A DNA stretch of 64,000 nt from Massilia aurea (GCF_024753205.1 NZ_JANUGZ010000001.1:186001-250000), one strand, 5' to 3'. Shown: positions 34,903 through 45,515, counted from the first letter of the stretch. A program made the numbers and translations. Notes: generated by a model from the letters alone, not told the origin.

Positions 34903-36246
34903 TTACTCGCGGCGTTCGGTATGCAGGGGGAGGAGGACGGTGAAGGTGCTGCCGTGGCCGTTGCCGGGGCTGTGGGCGGTGACGGTGCCGTCGTGGGCTT
35001 CGACCAGGTTCTTGACGAGGGCCAGGCCCAGGCCGAGGCCGCCGCCGGTGCGGTCGGTTGAACGTTCGGCCTGAACGTAGAGGTCGAACAGACGCGGCAT
35101 CAGGTCGGGCGCGATGCCCATGCCGTTGTCGGTGACCCGCAGCGCTGCCATCGTGCCCCGTTTTTCAAGAAAGACGTGGATGATGCCGCCGCTGTCCGTG
35201 TAGCGAATCGCGTTGGTCAGGAGATTGCTCACGACCTGGATCAGGCGCGTGCGGTCGCCCAGCACCAGCAGGCTGGGCACGCCCGTTGCCTGCTCGATGC
35301 GGTGCCGCTTCTGGCTTGCGGCCGACTGCACCTGCTCGAGCGCGGCGGCGATGACGTCGGCTAGTTCGACCGGCGCTTTTTCCAGTTGTACCAGGCCGCG
35401 GCTCACGCGCGAGACGTCCAGCAGATCCTCGACCAGCCGGCTCATGTGCGTGACCTGGCGCCGGATCAGTTCCCCCATCTGGTTGGCGCGCTGCGACGTG
35501 ACACCCTCGGGCAGCAGCATGCTTGCCGCCATGGCGGCCGCCGACAGCGGCCCGCGCAGTTCGTGGCTCAGCGTGGCGAGAAATTCGTCCTTGCTGCGAT
35601 CGGCTTTCTGCAGCGCGGCAGCCTTGTCGTCCAGCAGGTCATTCAGGGCTTCGATATTGCGGTTGCGCTCTTCCAGGCGGGTCGAGACGAGTTGCAGTTC
35701 TTCCTGCCGCGCCTGTAGCGCGCCGAGCGCGTCGGCCAGTTCGCGGTTCTGGTGCCGCGCTTCCGACAAGGCCGCGTGATTGGGCAGCGTTTCAAATTGC
35801 GCGACGAGCGGGCTGAAGCCGTCGGCGCTGATGAAACCCGTATTGGCAGGAAAGCGTTTGCCGACCGTAATCCGGGTACCGGATGGCCCGCTGGCGATGT
35901 CGAACTGGTCCATCAGCCGGCGCGCTGACAGGATGCCAACGCCCATGCCCGATGTCGACCGGTAAGCGCCCGACAGGACGTGCCCGACATCGGCGATGCC
36001 GGGTCCACGGTCGGCAAACGTGATGCACAGATGCTGTGGCGCCACCGCGCCTTCCGCCACGAACGAGACCGAACCGGCGCCGGCATAGTTGATGATATTG
36101 CGCGCCAGTTCGGACACGGTCGTGCCGATACGCGCCTGGTCGACCGAGCCGAACCCGCAGGCGCCCGCAATCTGGCGCGCACGCTGGCGCGCGGCGATCA
36201 CATCGAATTCGGTATCGACATTGAGCGTCAGGATGGCCTGCGTCAT
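34903..36246 (-). CDS. RsbT-like ATPase fused to a sensor histidine kinase
   Basis: 447 residues, soluble. Residues 1-135 are an RsbT/anti-sigma-type GHKL ATPase (EFDVIAARQRARQIAGACGF, then QARIGTTVSELARNIINYAG and DRGPGI). A coiled-coil linker (about 160-215) follows, then HisKA with H228 in LSHELRGPLSAAA, and a second HATPase with LLTNAIRYT, DNGMGI and GGGLGLGLALVK. No membrane segment is present. RsbT-type modules sit in stressosome switch complexes and bind RsbR/RsbS-like partners, but none is in the window. The kinase part has no adjacent response regulator. It probably integrates a stressosome-like or cytosolic signal (inference). Confidence 0.88.
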   Translation of the reverse strand: MTQAILTLNVDTEFDVIAARQRARQIAGACGFGSVDQARIGTTVSELARNIINYAGAGSVSFVAEGAVAPQHLCITFADRGPGIADVGHVLSGAYRSTSGMGVGILSARRLMDQFDIASGPSGTRITVGKRFPANTGFISADGFSPLVAQFETLPNHAALSEARHQNRELADALGALQARQEELQLVSTRLEERNRNIEALNDLLDDKAAALQKADRSKDEFLATLSHELRGPLSAAAMAASMLLPEGVTSQRANQMGELIRRQVTHMSRLVEDLLDVSRVSRGLVQLEKAPVELADVIAAALEQVQSAASQKRHRIEQATGVPSLLVLGDRTRLIQVVSNLLTNAIRYTDSGGIIHVFLEKRGTMAALRVTDNGMGIAPDLMPRLFDLYVQAERSTDRTGGGLGLGLALVKNLVEAHDGTVTAHSPGNGHGSTFTVLLPLHTERRE

Positions 36247-36399
36247 GCGCGCTGGGGAAAGATCATGGTGTCACTCTACAGAGATAAGTGGCATCTGAAG
36301 AGTGCAGAGGCCGGTGGCGGGCCGAATTATACCCCGCCACCATGGCGCATTGTCCTACAAATTGTTACACGCGATCTCGCGCCAACGCGACACTGCCAA

Positions 36400-37845
36400 T
36401 TACACGCCCACCATCGAGACGGCCTTCGTATTGAGATACGATTCCAGCGCCTCCGGGCCGCCTTCCGAGCCGTAGCCCGAATCCTTGATGCCGCCAAATG
36501 GCAGCTCGGCGCTTGGCGTAGCTGGCTGGTTAATCCACAACATGCCCACTTCGACGCGATTCATCAGCAACTGCGCGTTCTTGATCGAGCGCGTGAATGC
36601 ATAGCCGGCCAGGCCATACGGCAGGCGATTGGCTTCGGCGATCATGTCTTCCAGGCTGTCGAAGCCGCGGATGCCGGCGATCGGGCCGAACGGCTCGTCG
36701 TTGAACATGCTGGCGTCCAGTGGCACGTCGGCCAGGATGGTCGGCGCGAAGAAGTTGCCGCTGGTGCCCACGCGTTCACCGCCCGTTGCCACTGTGGCGC
36801 CGCGAGTGCGCGCATCGTCGACCACCTTGGCCATCGCATCCAGACGGCGCGCGTTGGCCAGCGGCCCGAGCGTCGTGCCATCGGCCATGCCGTCGCCCAG
36901 CTTGAGGCTTTCGGCGTGTTGCACGAGTGCGCGCGTGAACTCGGCCTTGACGGCGTTATGCACGAGGAAGCGGGTCGGCGAAATGCACACCTGGCCGGCA
37001 TTGCGGAACTTGGCCGCACCGGCCGCCTTGACGGCCAGCGCCACGTCGGCATCCTCGGCGATGATGACCGGCGCATGGCCACCCAGCTCCATCGTCGCGC
37101 GTTTCATGTGCGCGCCGGCCAGTGAGGCCAGTTGCTTGCCCACCGGCGTCGAGCCGGTGAACGTCACCTTGCGGATGATCGGGCTCGGAATCAGGTAGCC
37201 CGAAATCTCGGCCGGGTCGCCAAACACCAGGCCGACGACGCCCGGCGGCAGGCCGGCATCGACGAAGCACTGCAGCAGCGCTGCTGGCGAAGCTGGCGTT
37301 TCTTCCGGTGCCTTGCACAGGAACGAGCAGCCGGTGGTGAGCGCTGCCGCGAGTTTGCGCACGATCTGGTTGATCGGGAAGTTCCACGGCGTGAACGCGG
37401 CGACCGGCCCGACCGGCTCCTTCAGCACGAGCTGCTGCGCGGCCGGATTGCGCGACGGGACGATGCGGCCATATACGCGCATGCCCTCGGCCGCGAACCA
37501 GTCGATGATCTCGGCGCCGGCCAGTGCCTCGCCCTTGGCTTCGGCCAGCGGTTTGCCCTGTTCCTGCGTCAGCAGGCGCGCGATGTCGCCGGCGCGCTCG
37601 CGCAGCAGCGTCGCGGCGCGGCGCATGATCGCGGCGCGTTCGGCGGCGGGCACGGCGCGCCAGGTCTCGAAGCCCTTCTGGGCAGCGGCCAGCGCGCGAT
37701 CGAGGTCGGCGATACTGGCGTGGGCAACCTTGCCGATCGGCTGGCCGGTGGCCGGATTGATTACCGGGATGGTCTTGCCGCCGCTGGCGTCGTGCCATTC
37801 GTTGGCGATGAGGAGACGGGTATCGGGGTAGCTGGAAGTCGTCAT
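36400..37845 (-). CDS. gabD: NAD(P)-dependent succinate-semialdehyde dehydrogenase family aldehyde dehydrogenase
   Basis: 481 residues from the ATG at 37845 (AGGA nine bases upstream); a longer frame to 38031 enters the hybrid-kinase gene. Rossmann and catalytic domains are complete, with the nucleophile C287 in [12 protein letters not shown], the general base E253 in MELGGHAP, and [13 protein letters not shown] for the cofactor. The ISPTRF context and overall length match GabD-type succinate-semialdehyde and related omega-aldehyde dehydrogenases. No GabT or GABA transporter is adjacent, so the exact aldehyde is uncertain. Confidence 0.88.
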   Translation of the reverse strand: MTTSSYPDTRLLIANEWHDASGGKTIPVINPATGQPIGKVAHASIADLDRALAAAQKGFETWRAVPAAERAAIMRRAATLLRERAGDIARLLTQEQGKPLAEAKGEALAGAEIIDWFAAEGMRVYGRIVPSRNPAAQQLVLKEPVGPVAAFTPWNFPINQIVRKLAAALTTGCSFLCKAPEETPASPAALLQCFVDAGLPPGVVGLVFGDPAEISGYLIPSPIIRKVTFTGSTPVGKQLASLAGAHMKRATMELGGHAPVIIAEDADVALAVKAAGAAKFRNAGQVCISPTRFLVHNAVKAEFTRALVQHAESLKLGDGMADGTTLGPLANARRLDAMAKVVDDARTRGATVATGGERVGTSGNFFAPTILADVPLDASMFNDEPFGPIAGIRGFDSLEDMIAEANRLPYGLAGYAFTRSIKNAQLLMNRVEVGMLWINQPATPSAELPFGGIKDSGYGSEGGPEALESYLNTKAVSMVGV

Positions 37846-37876
37846 GGTAAGTGGTCCTGTGGTAAGGACGACAATC

Positions 37877-40378
37877 TTACCGTGGATGGCGACTCCCTGC
37901 AGCGGACCCCACCGCTTCGACGGCGCCAGCTTCGGCCATCGAACGGATGCGCGCGGCCATCGCGTCCATCGAAAACGGCTTGGTGAGCACCGCCATTCCC
38001 GGGTCGAGGTAGCCATTATTGAGCACCGCATTCTCCGCGTAGCCGGTGATGAACAAGACCTGCAGCCCGGGCCGCACTGCGCGCCCGGCGTCGGCCATCT
38101 GGCGTCCGTTCATGCCGCCGGGCAGCCCCACGTCCGTGACCAGCAGGTCGATCCGCGCATCCGATTGCAGCATCTTGAGACCCGTCGCGCTGTCGGCGGC
38201 CTCGATCCAGCCGAAGCCGAGATCCTGCAAGATGTCGATAACCAGCATGCGCACGGTCGGCTCATCGTCGACGACCAGCACCGTGGCCACCTGCCCCGAC
38301 TGCGTCAGCGCGGTCGGCGCCGCGACGTCGGGTTCCAGGTCAGCAGCGCCAGCGCCGTAATGCCGCGGCAGATAGATGCTCACGGTCGTTCCCTGCCCCA
38401 CTTCGGAATAGATCCGCACCTGGCCGCCCGATTGCTGGGCAAACCCATAAATCATCGACAGCCCGAGGCCCGTCCCCTGGCCAATCGGCTTGGTCGTAAA
38501 GAACGGCTCGAACGCGCGCGCCACGACGTCCGGCGCCATGCCCACACCGGTATCGCTGACGGACAAGGCCAGGTACTGGCCCTGCGCCATATTCTGCTGG
38601 CGCGCGACGCGTTCGTCGATCCACTTGTTGGCCGTTTCGACCGTGATGGCGCCACCGTCGGGCATGGCGTCGCGCGCATTGATGCACAGGTTCAGCAGCG
38701 CATTTTCGAGCTGAGACGCATCGACCAGCGCCGGCCACGCATCGGCAACGCACACCACCTCGATCCGCACAGCCGGCCCCACCGTGCGCTGGACCAGCTC
38801 CTGCATGTCGGTGACGAGCCGGTTCACGTTCGTCGGCTTGGGCATCAAGGTTTGCTGGCGCGAGAACGCGAGCAGGCGGTGGGTCAGGGCCGCGGCCCGC
38901 TTGGACGCGCCCAGCGCCGTCGCAATATAGCGGTCGAACTCATTGAAGCGCCCCTGCTGCATGCGCATCTGCATCAGCTGCAGGGCGCCGGAAATACCAG
39001 CCAGCAGGTTGTTGAAATCGTGCGCCAGGCCGCCGGTCAGTTGGCCCACCGCTTCCATCTTCTGGCTCTGGCGCAGGGCATTCTGCATCGCCTCGAGTTC
39101 GGCCAGTTGCTCCTGGTCGCGCGTGATGTCGCGGCCCACCGCATTGATCATCGCGTCGTGCGCACGCGTGGACCACGAGATCCAGCGATAACTGCCATCC
39201 CGATGGCGGTAGCGGTTGTCGAACCGTTGATGGCCAAGCCCCTCCGCCAACTCGCGCGCACCGGCAATCGTATGCGCGATATCGTCCGGATGAATCAGGT
39301 CGAACAGATTCGATCCGACCAACTCGTGCTCGCGCCAGCCCAGCACGGACGACCAGGCCGGATTGGACGCCGTGATCACGCCGTCGAACGTACAGCGCAG
39401 CATGATGTCCGACGACAGCGTCCACAGCGCATTGCGATCCTGCGCCCGCTCGGCCACCTGGCGCTCGAGATCGAGCAATATCCGCTTGCGCTGGTCGATG
39501 TCGTCGAACACCAGGATGATGCCGGCCTGCGCGCCGGCACTGTCGATCAGCGGCACGGCGCTGACAGCGACCCAGGTTTCCGCGCCGTCCGCCGCGCGTC
39601 GCAGAAATTCGTCGCCTGGCGTGACGAGCTCGCCCCGCAATGCGCGCGCACTCGGGTAGTCGTCGGGCGCCAGCAGGCGGCCCTGCGCATCGAACCCGCG
39701 CCAGTGTTCCCAGGCGCGCTGCAGGCCATGCGCGGGCGAGAAATCGGGGACAAAGGTCCGGAATACGGGGTTGTTCAGGATGGCTTGCCCAGCCATGTCA
39801 AACAGGCAGATACCGACTGGCAGGTGCTCGATGACGGCAGCGAGCCGGCTGGCCGCCTCCCGGCGCGCCACAATCTCCTGCTCCAGCGCGATATTGCGCT
39901 TGATGAGCTGGGTCTGCGCCGCATCGCGCTCTCTGGCGGCGATGACACCAGCCGTTGTCTCAGTGGCGATATTGAGCAAGCCAGCAATGTGGCCGTTGTC
40001 ACGCAGCGGGCTGTACGCAAACGACCACCAGGTTTCTTCTTCGTAGCCACTGCGCGTCATGACCAGCGGCAGATCGGTGAAACTCACCGCTTCGCCAGCC
40101 ATCACGCGCACCACCAGCGGACCGATATCGGCCCATACGTCCCACCAGACCTCGGGCAATGGTCGCCCCAGCGCGCCTGGATGGCGTTTGCCGAGAAACG
40201 GCACGTACGCCGCGTTGTAGAGCAATGTCTGCTCTGGCCCCCAGGTGGCGCACATCGCCACCGGCGTTGCCAGCATCATGCCGAAGACGGCTTCGAGTGC
40301 CGCAGGCCAGGCTGCGCGTGCACCCAGTGGGGTCCCGCTCCAGTCGAATGCTGCGAAGTCGGCGTGCGCCGCGCTCAC
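37877..40378 (-). CDS. Cytosolic hybrid histidine kinase with PAS sensors and C-terminal receiver
   Basis: 833 residues without membrane segments. Three PAS-like domains occupy roughly residues 25-145, 175-295 and 310-425 (for example [20 protein letters not shown]). HisKA follows with H453 in [20 protein letters not shown], then HATPase with [14 protein letters not shown] and [14 protein letters not shown], and a receiver with D749 in [14 protein letters not shown]. The HDFNNLL signature is that of the kinase subfamily common in alpha- and betaproteobacteria. It probably senses a soluble or redox/light cue through PAS. No response regulator lies next to it. Its end is 31 bases from the aldehyde dehydrogenase start. 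Confidence 0.9.
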   Translation of the reverse strand: MSAAHADFAAFDWSGTPLGARAAWPAALEAVFGMMLATPVAMCATWGPEQTLLYNAAYVPFLGKRHPGALGRPLPEVWWDVWADIGPLVVRVMAGEAVSFTDLPLVMTRSGYEEETWWSFAYSPLRDNGHIAGLLNIATETTAGVIAARERDAAQTQLIKRNIALEQEIVARREAASRLAAVIEHLPVGICLFDMAGQAILNNPVFRTFVPDFSPAHGLQRAWEHWRGFDAQGRLLAPDDYPSARALRGELVTPGDEFLRRAADGAETWVAVSAVPLIDSAGAQAGIILVFDDIDQRKRILLDLERQVAERAQDRNALWTLSSDIMLRCTFDGVITASNPAWSSVLGWREHELVGSNLFDLIHPDDIAHTIAGARELAEGLGHQRFDNRYRHRDGSYRWISWSTRAHDAMINAVGRDITRDQEQLAELEAMQNALRQSQKMEAVGQLTGGLAHDFNNLLAGISGALQLMQMRMQQGRFNEFDRYIATALGASKRAAALTHRLLAFSRQQTLMPKPTNVNRLVTDMQELVQRTVGPAVRIEVVCVADAWPALVDASQLENALLNLCINARDAMPDGGAITVETANKWIDERVARQQNMAQGQYLALSVSDTGVGMAPDVVARAFEPFFTTKPIGQGTGLGLSMIYGFAQQSGGQVRIYSEVGQGTTVSIYLPRHYGAGAADLEPDVAAPTALTQSGQVATVLVVDDEPTVRMLVIDILQDLGFGWIEAADSATGLKMLQSDARIDLLVTDVGLPGGMNGRQMADAGRAVRPGLQVLFITGYAENAVLNNGYLDPGMAVLTKPFSMDAMAARIRSMAEAGAVEAVGSAAGSRHPR

Positions 40379-40433
40379 GCCCCTTCCTCAGTGACGAGTG
40401 ACAGGGTGACGGGCACCGGGCGACGGTTGACGA

Positions 40434-40462
40434 GCATGTAATTACGTTGGCGCATGTAAATA
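40434..40462. repeat. Direct repeat in the kinase/peroxidase divergent gap
   Basis: GCATGTAA occurs at 40434-40441 and 40452-40459, 18 bp apart, upstream of the hybrid-kinase start. It may be a regulatory pair or chance. Confidence 0.25.
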
Positions 40463-40658
40463 TGTAGTGTGAGGCGACATCAATGACCTCCGGAATTTTT
40501 GCACAATTTGGCGGTTCGCGTTGGGCCGTCACGCTCAGCAGTACCGCCCGCGCAACGGCGCTCCAGGGGACGGCACGCATCAAATTGTTAATCATGCGAC
40601 AATTCGCCACCGAATTTCCGGCTGTATGTACCAAGACCCTTTCAAGAGAGTGCCGCCC

Positions 40659-41726
40659 ATGTCACCGCCCAAGCCCCGCCACGGCTCCCCGCTGTTATTG
40701 CTCCCGATCGCGCTGATCATCATCGCGCTGGCCGTCCTCTTCGCCTGGATTGGCGGCTGGTTCGGCAACAAGAACGTCACGCCGCAGACGATGGTCAATA
40801 CCGCCGAAGCCTCCGGCACGCAGCAACCGGGCGTGCGCCGTGCGCATGCCAAGGGCATCTGCATCATCGGCACGTTTGCACCAACGCCCGCCGCCGCGCA
40901 ACTGTCCACGGCGCGCGTGTTTTCGCAGCCGTCGACGCCCGTCCTCGGTCGCTTTTCCAGCCCTGGCAACGACCCGCATTCGCCCGACAACAAAGCGGCC
41001 GTGCGCGGCATGGCGCTGCAGCTGAAAACGGATGACGGCCAGGAATGGCGCATGGCGATGAACAGCTTCCCGTTCTTCGCTGCATCCACCCCCGAAGCCT
41101 TCCAGGCGCTGAACGCTGCCCGCCTGCCCGACCCGGCCACCGGCAAGCCGGATCCGGCCAAAATGGACGCCGTGCTGGCCGCCCATCCGGAAATCAAGAA
41201 GTTCATGGCGTGGTCCAAGAGTGCGCCGACGCCTGACAGCCTGGCCAACACGCGCTTTAACGGCGTCAATGCGTTTCGCCTGACAAATGCTGCCGGCGCG
41301 ACGCGCGCCGTGCGCTGGTCGATGCGCCCGCACACGCCGTTCGTGGCGGCCGATCCCGAGCAGCTGAAAACCGCCGACCGCGATTTCCTGGCCGCCGATC
41401 TCGATCGCCGTCTGGCGGCCGGCCCGCTGAAATGGGACATGGTCATGCAGTTCGCCGAACCGGGCGACCCGATCGAAGACCCATCCAAAGCCTGGCCCGA
41501 TACGCGGCCCGAGACGCTCGCCGGCACGCTGACGCTGGTGCGCGCCGAGCCGCAAGTCGCCGGTCCATGCCTCGATCTGAACTTCGATCCGCTGATCCTG
41601 CCAAAGGGGATTGCAGGCACCGACGATCCCGTGCTGCACGCCCGTTCGTCCATCTACTCGGTCTCGTTCAACCGCCGCGAGCGTGAAATCAGTACGGGCA
41701 ACCTCCACACCGGGAGCGTGCGATGA
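40659..41726 (+). CDS. srpA: Membrane-anchored catalase-related peroxidase (SrpA-like)
   Basis: 355 residues from the ATG at 40659; an alternative ATG at 40626 adds eleven. One N-terminal hydrophobic anchor (SPLLLLPIALIIIALAVLFA) is followed by a catalase-fold domain shorter than true catalases. The haem pocket shows RRAHAKGICIIGTF with the distal His, FSSPGNDPHSPD, and the proximal haem-ligand motif with Tyr in ARSSIYSVSFNRRE. Such proteins have peroxidase rather than catalase activity and act outside the cytoplasm. The stop overlaps the ATG of a cytochrome b561 by 4 bp, suggesting quinol-derived electrons for peroxide reduction (inference). Confidence 0.88.
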   Translation: MSPPKPRHGSPLLLLPIALIIIALAVLFAWIGGWFGNKNVTPQTMVNTAEASGTQQPGVRRAHAKGICIIGTFAPTPAAAQLSTARVFSQPSTPVLGRFSSPGNDPHSPDNKAAVRGMALQLKTDDGQEWRMAMNSFPFFAASTPEAFQALNAARLPDPATGKPDPAKMDAVLAAHPEIKKFMAWSKSAPTPDSLANTRFNGVNAFRLTNAAGATRAVRWSMRPHTPFVAADPEQLKTADRDFLAADLDRRLAAGPLKWDMVMQFAEPGDPIEDPSKAWPDTRPETLAGTLTLVRAEPQVAGPCLDLNFDPLILPKGIAGTDDPVLHARSSIYSVSFNRREREISTGNLHTGSVR

Positions 41727-42253
41727 ACCGCCCACGCCACTTCAATCTGCTCGCCCGAGTACTGCACTGGTCGATGGCCGTCGCGATCCTGGCGATGCTG
41801 TTCGTCGGCGCCGCCATGGTGGTGTCGCTGCGCCACCGCGAATTCCTGCTCGACCTGCACCGCCCGCTGGGCCTGGCGATCCTGCTGCTGGCGATCGTGC
41901 GCCTCGGGAATCGCCTGCTGAACGCACCACCGCCGCTGCCGGCGGATCTGCCGCGCATCCAGGTGTGGGCGGCCACCGCGTCGCACTGGGCGCTGTACGC
42001 GCTGATGCTGGCCATGCCGCTGATCGGCTGGGCCATGCTGTCGGCCGGCGGCTATCCGATCGTGCTGTTCGACGGCGTGAACCTGCCGGCGATCCTGCCG
42101 CACAGCCCCGCGATGTACGGCTTCCTGCGTCCGCTGCATGGCGTGCTCGCGTATGTGCTGTTCTTCACCATCCTGGCGCACCTGGGCGCAGCGCTGTACC
42201 ACGCGTGGGTCCGGCGTGACGAGGTGTTCGGGCAAATGGCCAAGGGCGACTGA
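41723..42253 (+). CDS. Cytochrome b561 family protein
   Basis: A 176-residue inner-membrane dihaem cytochrome with four transmembrane helices. Candidate haem ligands are histidines in RVLHWSMAVAI, HRPLGLAIL, ATASHWALYALM and PLHGVLAYVLFF/ILAHLGAALYH, the usual YodB/CybB distribution. It would oxidise ubiquinol. Translational coupling (ATGA overlap) with the SrpA-like peroxidase makes it that enzyme's likely electron donor. Confidence 0.92.
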   Translation: MNRPRHFNLLARVLHWSMAVAILAMLFVGAAMVVSLRHREFLLDLHRPLGLAILLLAIVRLGNRLLNAPPPLPADLPRIQVWAATASHWALYALMLAMPLIGWAMLSAGGYPIVLFDGVNLPAILPHSPAMYGFLRPLHGVLAYVLFFTILAHLGAALYHAWVRRDEVFGQMAKGD

Positions 42254-42368
42254 GTTATCGGTGCAGCACCGCACCGAGCACGGGGAGCTCGCCACGTATC
42301 GTATTGACTCCATCTGCAGCGGGCGCACGGGCGCCTGGCTGCGGATTCACTTTTCAAGCGAGACGTTC

Positions 42369-42833
42369 ATGCAAAAATACACAGCAGCCATCGTGGGTGG
42401 CTTGATCGCAGGCGTGGTCACGACGGCCGTCATGGTCGCAGGCCGCAAGTCGGGTGTGCTCACCAAAACGCTCGACCGCGATGCGGTCGACTGGATCGAC
42501 GACGTGACGGGCTCGCGCGCCGTCATCGGCGACGCTGGCACCAGCGCCGTGGAATTCGTCAATCACCTGGGCGCCTCGGCCGCATTTGCCGCCGCCGTCC
42601 CCAAGCTGCGCGAACTGGCCCCAAGCCTGTCGCCGGCCGCCATCGGCACGCTGTATGGCACGGCGCTGTACGCCGTGAATATCGGCGCCATCGCGCCGGT
42701 CCTGGGCATCACCGAAGGCGAAGTCGCGGCCGGCCCGCGCAAGGCCGGCGAGCGCTGGGCGATCCACGTGCTGCAAGCGGTTGTCACCGCCGTCCTGGCC
42801 GATCGTTTCACCGGTCCTTCGCGTCGCCGCTGA
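42369..42833 (+). CDS. Hypothetical membrane-associated protein
   Basis: 154 residues starting MQKYTAAIVGGLIAGVVTTA, a glycine-rich hydrophobic segment that may be a membrane anchor. A mixed region and two further weakly hydrophobic stretches (about 65-80 and 95-120; GTALYAVNIGAIAPVLGI) follow. I do not recognise a family. It stands 115 bases after the cytochrome gene on the same strand and is convergent with the efflux operon. Ribosome-binding support is modest. Confidence 0.6.
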   Translation: MQKYTAAIVGGLIAGVVTTAVMVAGRKSGVLTKTLDRDAVDWIDDVTGSRAVIGDAGTSAVEFVNHLGASAAFAAAVPKLRELAPSLSPAAIGTLYGTALYAVNIGAIAPVLGITEGEVAAGPRKAGERWAIHVLQAVVTAVLADRFTGPSRRR

Positions 42834-42864
42834 TCCCCCTGGGCGCAGTGCACGTCCTGCGTCC

Positions 42865-44331
42865 CTAGTCGAAGCGGCGCTGCAACACCAGCAGCGCCGC
42901 GCCACCCAGTCCCACCCACATCACAATCCAGAACAGGTCCTGGCCTGCCAGCAGGCCGGCTTGCCGTGCCAGTTCGGCGCCGCCGTCGGCCAGCATTGAT
43001 GATTTCTCGGCCAGGCGCGACGCATGCAGCGCCGTGCGCTCCTGCAGCCCGATATTGGTCATGCCCACGCCCAGCGCGAGGCCAGCCTGCCCCAGCATGT
43101 TCTTGAGTTGCTGGGCATTCGAGAACACCACATTGTCCGCCTGTAGCTCCTTGAACGCGTGGATCGCCGTCGTCGCCATCCCCAGCGTCAAAAAGCCGCC
43201 GAACAGGCCAAGCCAGAAGATCACCGCATCCCACGCATACGCGCGCGGGTCGAGCGTCGCGAAGCGCCAGCCGAGCAAGGCCAGCATCAGAAAGCCGGTG
43301 ACGAAAAACTTGGTCGGATGCGGGCGCCGCTTGACCAGTTCGAGCATCACGAAAAAGGCGATGACCGTGGCCAGTAACCCCGTTCCCTGCAGTTCGCCGG
43401 CCTGTTCCAGTCCGACGCCAAGACCCTTCTGCACCACCTGCGGCAGCAGCGTATTGACCATGCCGAGCATCGCGTAACAGACGCTGAAGATGACGGGGCC
43501 CAGGCGATAGCGCGGGCTGCGCAGCACGCCCAGGTACAGGAACGGCGCGCTGCGGCGCGCATGCAGCAACCCGAACGCGGTCAGCAGCGCAAGTCCCAAC
43601 ACCAGATGCGCCAGCAGCGCGCCGCGTTCGCCATGCCAGTCATACGTCAGGTGCTGCAACGCGTACAGCGTGATGGCCGCGCCGGCCGCCAGCAGCATCG
43701 CATCGATGGCGTGCATGCGCGACGGCGACCCGCCGGAGGCGCGATCGAGTGTAACGGCGTCCTGCGGCATCCAGCGCGCGGCGATCAGCGCGCCAAGCGT
43801 TGCCAGCGCGGCCAGCACCAGGAACATGCCGCCCCACGCTTCGTGGCCCAGCATCTTGGCGGCCACCCAGGGCCCGAGCGCCAGCCCGCCCGACAACGCG
43901 GCACCATACGCGGCGATGCCCTGCAGGCGCTGTGGCGATGGTGGAATCAGGTTGACCATCATGCGCGAGACCGTCATGAATACGCCGCCGCCCAGCGCCA
44001 TCAGCAGGCGGCCGCCGGCAAAGCCGGCCACGCTGGCGCTGGTGGCGCACACCCACGCGCCGAGCAGGTAGAACAGCACGGCGCCCAGCAGGTAGTTGCG
44101 CCAGCCAAGGCGCTGCAGCAGCACGGTCATCTGCGAAATCGCCAGCACCGCCACTGCGGCGTAGAGCGCCGAGACCGTCGCGTACTCTTCGGGCGAGGCG
44201 CCGATATGGCCCATGATCGCGGGCGCCGCCAGCACCGTCATTCCCGTCGACAGAAATTCGATCAGGTTGAACACGAAGATGGCGCCCAGCAGCGCCGGGC
44301 GCGGCGTCGCGCCGATGGCGGCTGCGTTCAC
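42865..44331 (-). CDS. MFS transporter of an EmrAB-type efflux system (DHA2-like)
   Basis: A 488-residue inner-membrane permease with about fourteen hydrophobic segments, like EmrB. The GTG at 44331 is chosen because it overlaps the adaptor's TGA as GTGA; a much longer upstream frame runs through the adaptor gene. Early residues include FLSTGMTVLAAPAIMGHIGA and GGRLLMALGGGVFMTVSRMM. With the HlyD adaptor and the outer-membrane NodT-type channel it forms a tripartite pump driven by protons. The exported compound is unknown. Confidence 0.88.
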   Translation of the reverse strand: MNAAAIGATPRPALLGAIFVFNLIEFLSTGMTVLAAPAIMGHIGASPEEYATVSALYAAVAVLAISQMTVLLQRLGWRNYLLGAVLFYLLGAWVCATSASVAGFAGGRLLMALGGGVFMTVSRMMVNLIPPSPQRLQGIAAYGAALSGGLALGPWVAAKMLGHEAWGGMFLVLAALATLGALIAARWMPQDAVTLDRASGGSPSRMHAIDAMLLAAGAAITLYALQHLTYDWHGERGALLAHLVLGLALLTAFGLLHARRSAPFLYLGVLRSPRYRLGPVIFSVCYAMLGMVNTLLPQVVQKGLGVGLEQAGELQGTGLLATVIAFFVMLELVKRRPHPTKFFVTGFLMLALLGWRFATLDPRAYAWDAVIFWLGLFGGFLTLGMATTAIHAFKELQADNVVFSNAQQLKNMLGQAGLALGVGMTNIGLQERTALHASRLAEKSSMLADGGAELARQAGLLAGQDLFWIVMWVGLGGAALLVLQRRFD

Positions 44332-45497
44332 CGCGCCACCACGGCTGCGGGCGCGCCGAGCGCGCGGCGGATCGCTGCGTCGGCGCCGTGCGACTCCGTC
44401 TCGAACACGACCGTCTCGTACGATTGGCGTACCGCGCCGGCCTGCATCAGGCTCGGACCATCGGCGCGGCTGGTATCGATCGCGACCTTCATCGACAGAC
44501 CGAGGCGCAGCGGATGGCGCGCCAGCTCCTGCGCATCGAGCGCGATGCGCACCGGCACGCGCTGCACGACCTTGATCCAGTTGCCGGTCGCGTTCTGCGC
44601 CGGCACGGCGGCAAACGCGCTGCCGGTACCGGCTTCCTGACCGGCCACGCGGCCATGAAAGACGACATCGGCGCCGTACACGTCCGACGTCACGGCCACC
44701 GGCTGGCCGATCCGCACGTCTTTCAGCTGCGTCTCTTTCAGGTTGGCCGTGACCCACATCTGGTCGAGCGGGACGATCGCCATCAGCGGCGCCCCCTGCG
44801 CCACGCGCTGGCCGATCTGCACATTGCGCCGGGCGACGATGCCGCCCACCGGCGCGGCCAGCGTCGTGCGGGCCAGACCCAGTGACGCATCGCGCAGGCC
44901 GGCAATCGACGACAGCACGTCCGGGTGCTGCTCGAGCGTCGTGCCGTCGACCAGCGCGCGCGCCGCATCCACCTGCTGGCGCGCGGCGTTCAACGCGGCG
45001 CGGGCGGCGCCCACGGCATCGTCGGCGTGGCGGATGTCTTCGCCCGACACGGCGCCCGTATCGGCCAGCTGACGGCGGCGCGCCAGATCGCTCTCTGCCC
45101 TGGCCAGGTCGGACTCACGCTGCACGACAGTTGAGCGCAATTGCCCGACGCCGGCCAGTTGCGAGCGCACCTGGCGCGCCGACCTGGCCAGCGCCGCTTC
45201 GGCGCGGTCCAGCGCCAGCCGGGCGTCGACGTCATTGAGCTGGACCAGCACCTCGCCCGGCCGCACGAAATCCGTGTTGTCCGCCGCGATGCGCGTGACG
45301 GTGCCCGCGACCTGCGGCGTGACGTGCACCAGATTGCCCTCCACGTAAGCGTCTTCGGTCTGCTGGCTGTTCCAGCCGATGCCCAGCACCCCGGGCGAGG
45401 ACCAGGCAATGCCGGCGGCGGCGGCCAGCACGGCGGCGCAAAGGCCAAGCGCGAGCTTGCGCCGGCTTTGCGGCGCGTGATTCGTTTGTTCAGTCAT
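44328..45497 (-). CDS. emrA: HlyD/EmrA-family periplasmic adaptor
   Basis: 389 residues. One N-terminal membrane segment (LALGLCAAVLAAAAGIAWSS) is followed by the lipoyl/barrel-sandwich half EDAYVEGNLVHVTPQVAGTV, a long coiled-coil hairpin (about 95-200), the second half (TTLAAPVGGIVARRNVQIGQ) and a beta-barrel domain. EmrA/FarA-type length. It joins the MFS pump to the outer-membrane channel. It is 18 bases downstream of the channel gene and overlaps the permease gene by 4 bp. Confidence 0.92.
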   Translation of the reverse strand: MTEQTNHAPQSRRKLALGLCAAVLAAAAGIAWSSPGVLGIGWNSQQTEDAYVEGNLVHVTPQVAGTVTRIAADNTDFVRPGEVLVQLNDVDARLALDRAEAALARSARQVRSQLAGVGQLRSTVVQRESDLARAESDLARRRQLADTGAVSGEDIRHADDAVGAARAALNAARQQVDAARALVDGTTLEQHPDVLSSIAGLRDASLGLARTTLAAPVGGIVARRNVQIGQRVAQGAPLMAIVPLDQMWVTANLKETQLKDVRIGQPVAVTSDVYGADVVFHGRVAGQEAGTGSAFAAVPAQNATGNWIKVVQRVPVRIALDAQELARHPLRLGLSMKVAIDTSRADGPSLMQAGAVRQSYETVVFETESHGADAAIRRALGAPAAVVAR

Positions 45498-45515
45498 AGG
45501 ATGATTCCAACGTTC

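Noticed and set aside
37844..40441. An 865-codon open frame antisense to the PAS hybrid kinase
   Set aside because: Composition typical of an antisense shadow, no conserved motif, and the sense strand has H453, the N-box and D749.
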